A stretch of DNA of 35,635 bases from JABMRP01 sp964444795. GTDB taxonomy: Bacteria > Planctomycetota > Planctomycetia > Pirellulales > Thermoguttaceae. The stretch covers positions 1 to 35,635 of the forward strand of contig CAYUIQ010000068.1 in NCBI GenBank assembly GCA_964444795.1, given 5' to 3'. The position numbers and the translations under genes are program-made. This document shows, one piece after another, positions 15,303 to 22,869 of the stretch. Under the pieces are notes generated by a model. It was given only the letters and a program-made list of their open reading frames with translations, did not search any database and was not told the origin of the DNA. Positions within the stretch are counted from its first letter, which is position 1. The number at the start of each line of letters is the position of its first letter.

Positions 15303-17147
15303 ATGAACATTGTGTTGTCAGCGACCATCGCATTCACGCTGCACGGGGCCATGGGGACCATCGCGACTGAAGGTTCGGAAACCCTGTATCCATCAGCAGA
15401 ACGCCGGAGGCTCTCGCCCGGCCATATTACCTACTACATTGACCCGGCGGATGGCAGCGACGCCAATTCCGGTGTGCAGCGGAAGTCTCCCTGGCGCACC
15501 TTCCGCCGCATCAATCAGATGCTGCTTTCGCCCGGGGACCGGGTGAAGGTCGTTTCACCCGGCTCATTTGACCAAACCCTCATGCTGATGGGAGCCGGCG
15601 CGGAAGAGGCTCCCGTTGAAGTCAGTTTCGCCCCCGGCCGCTACGACTTCCACCCCCGCAACGCCTACAGAGAAAAATACCAGATCTCCAATACGAACGG
15701 CGACCCCGACGGCGACAAGGCGGTTGGGATTCTGTTGGCCGGAGCCAGGCACTTTCGGGTCTCCGGGCCTGACGCATGCCTCGTCTATCGCGGCAAGATG
15801 ATCGAGGTCTGCCTCGATCGGTGCGAGGACATCATCATATCCGACCTCCAATTTGACTATCATCGGCCGACGGTCTCGGAGTTCGCGGTGGCGGGAGTTG
15901 GAGCCGACTACGTGGACCTGGAGATCCACAAGGATTCACACTACAAGATCAAAGACGGGCAGATCACGTGGGAGGGCGAGGGATGGAGCTACAAGACGGG
16001 CCTGGCGCAGGAACTCGACCTGAGTACCAACGAGGTTTGGCGGAGACGCGATCCTCTCCAGGGCCTGACGCTGGAGGAACTTACCCCCTTCGCTGTCCGT
16101 GCCCGCGGCAAACACAACATGAAACCGCGGCGGATCTATCAGATCCGTGACACCCGCCGGGATTGTGCCGGCGTATTCACTCGGCGCAGCAAGAACATCA
16201 CCTGGAAGAATGTGAACTTCCGATTCCTGCACGGAATGGGCCTGGTCAACCAGTTCTCCGAGAATCTCACCTTCGATTCCGTCGCCGTCGCCCCCGCCGA
16301 AACAAGCGGCCGGACGACCGCGGCATGGGCCGACTGTATCCAGGTATCAGGTTGCAGGGGCAAGGTGCTGGTGAAGGACTGCCTTTTCGCAGGGGCCCAT
16401 GACGATGCCATCAACATCCACGGAACCCACCTGCGCGTCGTCCAGCGGCTTTCCGACCGGCGGATCAAGGTGCGGTTCATGCACGCTCAGACGTTTGGTT
16501 TCATGGCCTTCAACCCCGGCGACGAGGTCGAGTTCGTCCGATGGGACTCGCTGATGACCTATGGCCCGAACCGGATCGAGGAGGCACGGCTGCTCAATCC
16601 GAAAGAACTCCTGCTGACGCTGGAGAAGCCCGTCCCGGAGGAATTCCAACAGAACGACGTCCTGGAGAACGTCACCTGGACCCCGGAAGTCGAGATCCGC
16701 GGTTGCCACGTGTCACGAATCCCCACCCGCGGCTTCCTGATCACCACGCGGCGCAGGGTGCTGGTCGAAGACAACGACTTCCTCAACACCCACATGAGCG
16801 CCATCCTCCTGGAGAACGATGCCAGGGGGTGGTACGAGTCGGGTTGCGTGCGCGACATGACCATCCGCGGGAACCGGTTCGTCCGCTGCAGCGAACCGGT
16901 CATCAACATCAATCCCCAAAACAGCGTGGCGAACGATTCGGTTCACCGGAACATCCGCATCGAAGGTAATGAATTCGTGCTCCGCGGCGCGACAAGCGTC
17001 AGGGCCCGGAGCACGAAAGGGCTGCGCGTTACCGGCAATACGATCTACTCAGGCCGGGAAGCCGATGACGGTTTGTCCGTGCGGACAAGTGACTGCGCAG
17101 AGGTCCTGATCGAAAGGAACGTCCATTTGCCATTATCCCCACAGTAA
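15303..17147 (+). CDS. GH110-like alpha-1,3-galactosidase (right-handed beta-helix)
   Basis: This 614-residue protein has a signal peptide (MNIVLSATIAFTLHGAMG). A pectate-lyase-like opening (YYIDPADGSDANSGVQRKSP) is followed by a long right-handed parallel beta-helix. The stretch ADCIQVSGCRGKVLVKDC, followed by HDDAINIHGTHLRV, matches the hallmark of GH110 exo-alpha-1,3-galactosidases (such as Bacteroides FragA/FragB, which act on blood group B structures). Asp367 and Asp368 sit at the position of the paired catalytic Asp residues described for that family. Length agrees with GH110. The start at 15303 is preferred over 15204 because it gives a proper signal peptide. It lies 118 bases after the fucosidase. 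An alternative is another beta-helix glycosidase, but the DD-NIHGT motif makes GH110 most likely. Confidence 0.8.
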   Translation: MNIVLSATIAFTLHGAMGTIATEGSETLYPSAERRRLSPGHITYYIDPADGSDANSGVQRKSPWRTFRRINQMLLSPGDRVKVVSPGSFDQTLMLMGAGAEEAPVEVSFAPGRYDFHPRNAYREKYQISNTNGDPDGDKAVGILLAGARHFRVSGPDACLVYRGKMIEVCLDRCEDIIISDLQFDYHRPTVSEFAVAGVGADYVDLEIHKDSHYKIKDGQITWEGEGWSYKTGLAQELDLSTNEVWRRRDPLQGLTLEELTPFAVRARGKHNMKPRRIYQIRDTRRDCAGVFTRRSKNITWKNVNFRFLHGMGLVNQFSENLTFDSVAVAPAETSGRTTAAWADCIQVSGCRGKVLVKDCLFAGAHDDAINIHGTHLRVVQRLSDRRIKVRFMHAQTFGFMAFNPGDEVEFVRWDSLMTYGPNRIEEARLLNPKELLLTLEKPVPEEFQQNDVLENVTWTPEVEIRGCHVSRIPTRGFLITTRRRVLVEDNDFLNTHMSAILLENDARGWYESGCVRDMTIRGNRFVRCSEPVININPQNSVANDSVHRNIRIEGNEFVLRGATSVRARSTKGLRVTGNTIYSGREADDGLSVRTSDCAEVLIERNVHLPLSPQ

Positions 17148-17217
17148 CAGACAGCGCATCACGTGGACGTGGCACCGCGAAACATGGTACCTCTCAGTCA
17201 AACACGGAGACCGTCGG

Positions 17218-19425
17218 ATGAAGCGGCGTGAGTTTCTCGAAACGGTCGGCGGAGCGGCGCTGGCGTGCATCTCAGGCGACGTCGTCGGCGCGTCCGAGCA
17301 AAGCAAGCCCGCCGCCATCGCCCCGGTCCATCGCACCGCCGCCCTGCCGCCGCTGATGCAATTCCTGGACGGCACGCCGGTCCGCACTCGAGACGACTGG
17401 ACCCGGCGCAAGGCGGAAATCCGCCGGCTGTTGTGCGAGACCTTTTGCGGGGCGTTTCCCGAAGAAGTACCGCCGATTATCAAGGCCGAGGTGCTCGATG
17501 AGCGGAAGAAAGAGGACGGCTCGACTCGCCGTCGCGTGAAGCTCATCTTCGACACAAGGAACAAGGCGTCGTTTGAGATGTGGGTTTGGATCCCGAGGGG
17601 GCAAGGCCCCTTTCCCGTCTTGCTCACACAACCGCGCTACTACCAACTCGCTTGGGCGGAACTCGCCCTGTCACGCGGGTACCTCGTGGGACTCTACCCG
17701 GGTGTTTGCCACACGCATCGCGAGGGGGGCTATCCGGGCTACGAAACCGTCTACCGAACCTTTCAACGCGAATACCCCGAGGCAACCTGGTCGTCGATTG
17801 CCACCAAAGCCTGGCTGGCCGGCCGGGCACTGGACTATCTGCTGGCTTCGAAATACGGCTACCCGGTGGCCAACGGCCAGGTGGGCATCATCGGCTTTTC
17901 GCGTTACGGCAAACAGTCGATGCTCGCGGCGGCCTTCGACGAGCGGATCACCTCCGTCGTCGCTCGCAGTCCCGGCACGCCGGCGTCCTGCCCGCACCGT
18001 TTCGCGTGCCGGCACTACTTCATGGAAGCGGGATACGTAGACGCGCCGAGAGAATGGTGGGTGCCCAAGCTGGGTACCTACTACGGCCGGGAACACGAAA
18101 TGCCCATCGACGGCCACGGGTGGTACGCCCTGATCGCCCCGCGACGCTGCCTGATCCACACCGCCCACAACGACGGAGCCGAAGTGACCTTCGCCGTCGA
18201 ACGCGCCTACATGGAAGGCCGTAAGGTTTATTCCTTCCTGGGCAAGCCGGAGAACCTCCGCATTCTCTATCGCACGGGCCAGCACAATCCCATCACCGAC
18301 GAGCAGCGCAGGCAGAATATCGACTGGCTGGACCTGTCCTTCGGCCGTGGAACCGCCAGACAGAGCGACTTTCCCGAGCAGTTCATCCACAAGTTCGACT
18401 GGCAGGCATGGAAGGCCAAACTCCCCCCGGAGCAACGGACGGTCCCATTCCCGACACCGCAAGCCAGAGATAACCCCGACCGCGGGGCCCGGATCCGCCG
18501 GGCGCTCGGCCAGGCGCCCCGGAAGATCCCGTGGGATGGCACGTACACGTTCCTGACCGAGGCTGAGTCGGCAATGATGACCCACGACCGCTGGCGAGTG
18601 GGCGGCACGGCCCGGGTGCCCGTCAGCTTCGGCGCCAACGTCCGCGGTAACATCTACTTCAACACCGGCGTCAAGGCCCCCGCTCCCGTGGTGATCTGGT
18701 TACATCCCTACTCCTATCACAGCGGGTACAACGAAGGCTACGGTGTGCAGGGCACTACGGTCTACCACCGCTTGGCCCAAGAGGGTTTCGTGGTGCTGGC
18801 ATACGACCAGTGCGGTTTCGGGCTGCGGCTCCTGGAAGGGCGCGATTTCTACAAGGAGTACCCCAAGTGGTCGAAGCTCGGGCGGATGGTGCATGATGTT
18901 GGGGCCGCGGTCGATTTCCTGTCCGGCGGACACGGGGCTGCCAACGGCGACATGCCCGCCGTCGATAAGGACCACATCTACGTGCTGGGGTATTCGCTGG
19001 GAGGCTCGGTGGGCCTGTACGCCACGGCGTTTGACGGCCGGATTGCCGGCGCGGCCAGTTTCTGCGGGTTTACTCCCTTGCGCACCGACACGGACATGAA
19101 GTCGACCGGCGGCATTCGTCGGTTCTGGGAGTGGCATTCGTTACAGCCGCTGTTGGGTTTGTTCCACGGCCGTGAACAGCAAATCCCGTACGATTTCGAC
19201 GACGTGCTGGCGTTGATCGCCCCGCGTCCGTGTCTTGTCTACTCACCGAAGCGCGATCGGGAGGCGGACTATGAGGACGTCGCCGCGTGCGTCGAGCGCG
19301 CCCAACAAGCTTGGAAAGCCAACGGCCGTGGCGACAACTTCACCCACCAGGCGCCCGACGACGTCAACCGTTTCCAGACAGATCACCAGAACGCGTTCCT
19401 TCAATGGACCAGAGGCCTGTGCTAA
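17218..19425 (+). CDS. Tandem alpha/beta-hydrolase esterase (CE15-like plus acetyl xylan esterase/dienelactone hydrolase-like)
   Basis: This 735-residue protein carries two complete alpha/beta-hydrolase domains. It starts with a Tat-like signal (KRREFLETVGGAAL). Domain 1 (about 50-390) has the nucleophile Ser228 in GFSRYGKQS, the Gly-x-Ser-Arg-x-Gly-Lys pattern of CE15 glucuronoyl esterases, followed by VARSPGTP. Domain 2 (about 420-735) has Ser593 in LGYSLGGSVG, with likely acid Asp in YSPKRDRE and His in NFTHQAPDD. The domains probably cleave different ester bonds on glycan chains, for example uronate esters and acetyl groups. GGAG precedes the ATG by 9 bases. A two-domain arrangement in one chain is less common than separate genes. 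Substrate is inferred from context only. Confidence 0.83.
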   Translation: MKRREFLETVGGAALACISGDVVGASEQSKPAAIAPVHRTAALPPLMQFLDGTPVRTRDDWTRRKAEIRRLLCETFCGAFPEEVPPIIKAEVLDERKKEDGSTRRRVKLIFDTRNKASFEMWVWIPRGQGPFPVLLTQPRYYQLAWAELALSRGYLVGLYPGVCHTHREGGYPGYETVYRTFQREYPEATWSSIATKAWLAGRALDYLLASKYGYPVANGQVGIIGFSRYGKQSMLAAAFDERITSVVARSPGTPASCPHRFACRHYFMEAGYVDAPREWWVPKLGTYYGREHEMPIDGHGWYALIAPRRCLIHTAHNDGAEVTFAVERAYMEGRKVYSFLGKPENLRILYRTGQHNPITDEQRRQNIDWLDLSFGRGTARQSDFPEQFIHKFDWQAWKAKLPPEQRTVPFPTPQARDNPDRGARIRRALGQAPRKIPWDGTYTFLTEAESAMMTHDRWRVGGTARVPVSFGANVRGNIYFNTGVKAPAPVVIWLHPYSYHSGYNEGYGVQGTTVYHRLAQEGFVVLAYDQCGFGLRLLEGRDFYKEYPKWSKLGRMVHDVGAAVDFLSGGHGAANGDMPAVDKDHIYVLGYSLGGSVGLYATAFDGRIAGAASFCGFTPLRTDTDMKSTGGIRRFWEWHSLQPLLGLFHGREQQIPYDFDDVLALIAPRPCLVYSPKRDREADYEDVAACVERAQQAWKANGRGDNFTHQAPDDVNRFQTDHQNAFLQWTRGLC

Positions 19426-19442
19426 CCGATTGGTGCAATCGG
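19426..19442 (+). terminator. Small hairpin immediately after the tandem esterase gene
   Basis: CCGATTG and CAATCGG form a perfect 7-base-pair stem with a 3-base loop, starting directly after the TAA stop. There is no following T-run, so it may stabilise the mRNA end or be a weak terminator. Confidence 0.35.
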
Positions 19443-19464
19443 GCCTCTCGAAACGGTACGACCC

Positions 19465-19790
19465 ATGCGGACGATTCGACGATGCGTGTTTTCGGCTCTT
19501 AGTCTGACTTGCATTTTGACTGCTGGTGTAACGACTTGCTCCAGCGCCGAAAGGCTCATGTCGGGCACCTCATCATCTGGAGACCAAGGCAAGTTCGTTA
19601 TCGACGAGTTCGAGGACGGGATTGTTCCAACTGGCGCCCGGGAGCAAGGGGGTGGATGCCGGGGTGGTCATCCCCGATTTCCGCGAGGCAATCGACGGGA
19701 ACCGGCCGAACCTTGTCGCTCACGAGTCCGGAACGGGGAGACTGCCGTTCGGCGCACGGGCTCAATTTGCTCCGTCTGGCACACTCAAAG
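19465..19790 (+). pseudogene. Remnant of a secreted beta-helix protein gene (chimeric, frameshifted)
   Basis: The first part (19465 to about 19625) encodes a convincing signal peptide (RRCVFSALSLTCILTAGVTT) followed by GKFVIDEFEDGIVP. The frame then becomes nonsense. From about 19619 a different frame reads LFQLAPGSKGVDAGVVIPDF followed by a segment ending LPFGAR. This resembles the C-terminal end of planctomycete right-handed beta-helix/polygalacturonase-like proteins (LxPGSxAIDAGVVIPN...APDLGAYE). The middle of the gene is missing. The likely history is a large internal deletion with loss of frame, possibly joining two different genes. It lies between the esterase and the GHL15-like gene, in the same direction. 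Confidence 0.6.
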
Positions 19791-19841
19791 CGACCCGAAG
19801 TGTGTCGGACCCAGGAGCGCGAGATCACTAGAAAGCTTCTC

Positions 19842-21068
19842 ATGAAACCGACTTCCAAAACCCTCCTGGTCAACGTGGCCATCATCGTTACGCTGGTTGT
19901 ATTCAACACCGGATCAACATTTGCCCAGGAGCAGCCCAAGGGCTCGGCGATCGGCGGGACGATGCGCGAGAAAGCCGAATCGAATGCTAACTGCCCGGAA
20001 TTCAGTTGGGATCGCATACCACTGTATATGCACATCCGCAAGGAGAAGGCGTACACCGACAAGGAGATCGCCTTCCTCGCCCGGTTCCCGTTGATCACGT
20101 TTGAAAAGGCGAACGGGCACGAGCAGTTCGGCTCCGTCGAAAAAGGGACATTGACGGCGGCCCGAGCGGTGAAGAAGGTCAACCCTGACGCCAAGATTCT
20201 CTATTACCGCAATGTCATCGTGCATTACGGCGGCTACGATGCCAATCAGAAACTGGCCCAAATCCCCGGCGCGTTGCTCAGGGACGGGAAGGGCAACACC
20301 AAGCTCGTGCGTAGCCGCGCCGGGGCCTACGATCTCTCCCATCCCGACCTGCGAGTCTGGTGGGTTGAGACATGCCGCAGCGTGACCTCTGACCCGGCCG
20401 TCGACGGCATCTTCCTCGACGGTAACGTCAAAGCCCTGGAGCCCGGCTATCTAGCGGGGCAGATCGGCCGGGAAAAGAAGAGGCAAACCGTGGATGGCTA
20501 CCACTTGATGATGAAGCAAACGCGCGAGGCGATCGGCCCGGACAAACTGATGATCGCCAACGTGATCCGCGCCCGCTTCCCGGATGCCGGGCTTGAGTAT
20601 ATGCATTACTTCGACGGTTCCTATCTCGAGGCGTTCTTCCACAAGGTCGGCACGGCCAGCTACGAGGAGTATGTGGCCAAAGGCATCGACGCCATGCAGA
20701 AGGCAGCCCGTCAGGGCAAGATCATTGCCTTCACCGCCGGACTGGCTTTGCCAGAGAACACGAGTACCATGGGCATCGACGAGGCCCATGCGAAAGTCGA
20801 ATCCGACGAGCAGGCACGTGCGGCACTGGCCTATCCATTGGCCGTCTTCCTGATCGCTGCCGAGAAGTACAGCTACTTCCGCGTTCACGAGGGATACTCC
20901 GCGAACGAGGGCGATCGATGGACGCGGTGGTTTCCCGAGTACGACAAGCCCCTTGGCCCTCCCAGCGGTCCGGCCGTGCGTAAGGGGCTCGTCTATAGAC
21001 GCACGTTTCAGCACGCGGACGTCTATCTCGACATCGGCCGGCGCCAGGGCAAGATCACTTGGAAGTGA
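19842..21068 (+). CDS. Putative glycoside hydrolase, GHL15-like
   Basis: This 408-residue secreted protein has a signal peptide (LLVNVAIIVTLVVFNTGSTFAQ) and then a TIM-barrel-like region. Recognisable pieces are FPLITFEKANG near residue 85, VKKVNPDAKILYYRNVIVHY, AYDLSHPDLRVWWVETC and DPAVDGIFLDGN near residue 190, with acidic residues at strand ends as in GH families. This pattern matches the hypothetical glycosyl hydrolase family 15 (PF14885), whose substrate is undefined. The start at 19842 gives a correct signal peptide; the frame stays open upstream to 19509, but those residues belong to the decayed gene remnant. It is followed by a sulfatase gene 153 bases downstream, consistent with one glycan-degradation unit. 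Confidence 0.72.
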   Translation: MKPTSKTLLVNVAIIVTLVVFNTGSTFAQEQPKGSAIGGTMREKAESNANCPEFSWDRIPLYMHIRKEKAYTDKEIAFLARFPLITFEKANGHEQFGSVEKGTLTAARAVKKVNPDAKILYYRNVIVHYGGYDANQKLAQIPGALLRDGKGNTKLVRSRAGAYDLSHPDLRVWWVETCRSVTSDPAVDGIFLDGNVKALEPGYLAGQIGREKKRQTVDGYHLMMKQTREAIGPDKLMIANVIRARFPDAGLEYMHYFDGSYLEAFFHKVGTASYEEYVAKGIDAMQKAARQGKIIAFTAGLALPENTSTMGIDEAHAKVESDEQARAALAYPLAVFLIAAEKYSYFRVHEGYSANEGDRWTRWFPEYDKPLGPPSGPAVRKGLVYRRTFQHADVYLDIGRRQGKITWK

Positions 21069-21221
21069 TCGTCGCCGTCGGTCAACCAACACCATCGGAC
21101 GCAGCCGATTCGTGAAATCCCCATTGCACGTTAGGTACGAGGGGCAGCGCGAGGTTACAATAGTCTCTGTCACGGGCCTGGAGCGTACAGAGACTTAACC
21201 CAAACGGAAAGCATCGGATCC

Positions 21222-22694
21222 ATGAACAATAGAAGACAACCTTGGCCAGCCGCCCTGCGGAGTGTGGCAATCGGTCTTGCCCTCGCCTCATACTCCATGG
21301 CAAGGCCGGCAGCGTGTGCCGAGACAAATGTCGTACTGATCATCGGCGACGACATCTCGGTCGACGACTTCGGATGCTATGGTCATCCGCGAATACGAAC
21401 ACCGCATGTCGACAAACTGGCCGCCAGCGGATTGCGTTTCACCAATGCTTATCTGACAACCAGTCAGTGCAGCCCGACGCGGTGCAGCGTCATCACCGGA
21501 AGATACCCCCATAACACCGGAGCCCCGGAACTGCACACGGCATTGCCCGAGGGCCAGGTAATGTTTCCCGATATCCTCCGGCAGGCAGGCTATTACACGG
21601 TGGCCGCCGGAAAATGGCACCTGGGCAACTACGCGCGGCGTGCATTCGACAAGGTTGTCGGCGGCTCATCCGGGGGAGAAGAACGCTGGATCGAGTGCCT
21701 CCAACAGCGGCCGAAGGATCGACCATTTCTTATGTGGTTTGCTTCCTACGATGCCCATCGCGGCTGGTCGCAGGACAAGAGTGCCCAGCCGCACACGCCC
21801 GAGGATGCGGTCATCCCGCCCTACTCGATCGACACGCCCGGCGTTCGGGCGGACATGGCGAAGTACCATGATGAGGTACAGCGCCTCGATCGGTACGTTG
21901 GGCTGGTTGTTGAAGAATTAAAAGCACAGGGCATACTCGACAACACCTGTATCATCTTCATGGCCGATAACGGTCGCCCCTTCGCGCGATGCAAGACACG
22001 ACTCTACGACAGCGGGATAAAGACTCCTTTGGTGATCCACTGGCCCGCCGGCATGAGCCATCGGGGCGCCGTGTGTGATTCTCTTGTCAGCGCGATCGAT
22101 ATTGCACCGACCATCCTCGAAATGGCCGGATTGACGGCACCGCAAACCGTCCAGGGCATGAGCATGACGCCGCTGCTGAGCGATCCCACGTCGTCGCTCC
22201 GGGAATGTGTATTTGCGGAACACAACTGGCATGCCCAGATTGCCCATGAACGCATGGTTCGTCGCGGCGACTACGTCTATATTCGCAATGCCCATCCGCA
22301 ACTACCACAGATCTGCGGTCTCGATGCACAATGCCCCCAACGCGAATTGAGAGAGCTGGCGGCACAAGGAAAGCTGACCCCCGCCCAGATGGACCCGCTG
22401 CTTGAACCCCGACCGGCGGAAGAGCTGTTTGACGTAAGCGATGACCCCCACCAGCTAAACAACCTCGCCGAGGATTCCGAGCATCGAAAGGCCCTGGATG
22501 ACCTGCGGAAGCTGATGGATCAGTGGCAACATCGCACTGGCGATACAACACCGCCGCTGGACAAAGCCACACCGGATCGGTACGACCGTAGGACGGGCAA
22601 GCCGATTCAAGGGAAGAGCGGCCGGCCCGCGGGGGGCATTGTCCCGGGCCAGGAGACCGGAGCCCCAACGATCAACGATCCCGGCCCGCGTTGA
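21222..22694 (+). CDS. Type I (formylglycine) sulfatase
   Basis: This 490-residue exported protein has a signal peptide up to about residue 33, then NVVLIIGDDISVDDFGCYGH, the metal-binding Asp pair near the N-terminus of S1-family sulfatases. Cys83 in CSPTRCSVITGRYPHN fits C-x-P-x-R, the site converted to formylglycine by FGE/SumF-type enzymes (not present in the window). GKWHLGNY and FMADNG add further active-site blocks, and KTPLVIHWP follows. It should remove sulfate esters from a sulfated glycan or related substrate. It is the last gene of the plus-strand glycan cluster; planctomycetes hold many such sulfatases for algal polysaccharides. The C-terminal 50 residues are a hydrophilic Pro/Gly-rich tail not typical of the fold. 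Confidence 0.94.
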   Translation: MNNRRQPWPAALRSVAIGLALASYSMARPAACAETNVVLIIGDDISVDDFGCYGHPRIRTPHVDKLAASGLRFTNAYLTTSQCSPTRCSVITGRYPHNTGAPELHTALPEGQVMFPDILRQAGYYTVAAGKWHLGNYARRAFDKVVGGSSGGEERWIECLQQRPKDRPFLMWFASYDAHRGWSQDKSAQPHTPEDAVIPPYSIDTPGVRADMAKYHDEVQRLDRYVGLVVEELKAQGILDNTCIIFMADNGRPFARCKTRLYDSGIKTPLVIHWPAGMSHRGAVCDSLVSAIDIAPTILEMAGLTAPQTVQGMSMTPLLSDPTSSLRECVFAEHNWHAQIAHERMVRRGDYVYIRNAHPQLPQICGLDAQCPQRELRELAAQGKLTPAQMDPLLEPRPAEELFDVSDDPHQLNNLAEDSEHRKALDDLRKLMDQWQHRTGDTTPPLDKATPDRYDRRTGKPIQGKSGRPAGGIVPGQETGAPTINDPGPR

Positions 22695-22723
22695 GCGAGC
22701 CCTTGGGTTCAACCTCCTGCCAC

Positions 22724-22745
22724 TGCCGCACCGGACGGTGCGGCA
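22724..22745. terminator. Hairpin between convergent sulfatase and GH2 genes
   Basis: TGCCGCACCG and CGGTGCGGCA form a perfect 10-base-pair stem with a two-base loop, midway between two converging genes. No T-tract follows on either strand. A shared bidirectional transcription end is the simplest reading. Confidence 0.5.
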
Positions 22746-22869
22746 TGCCATTGGCCCAGGAGGAGCCTGAAGCGTTTTCCAGAAAGTGCGGAACATAACT
22801 ACACCGTGTATAACGCCAAGAGGACCACTCTTTCATGGAATCGGGCGTCTCGCCAGTGGCACCAGACGC

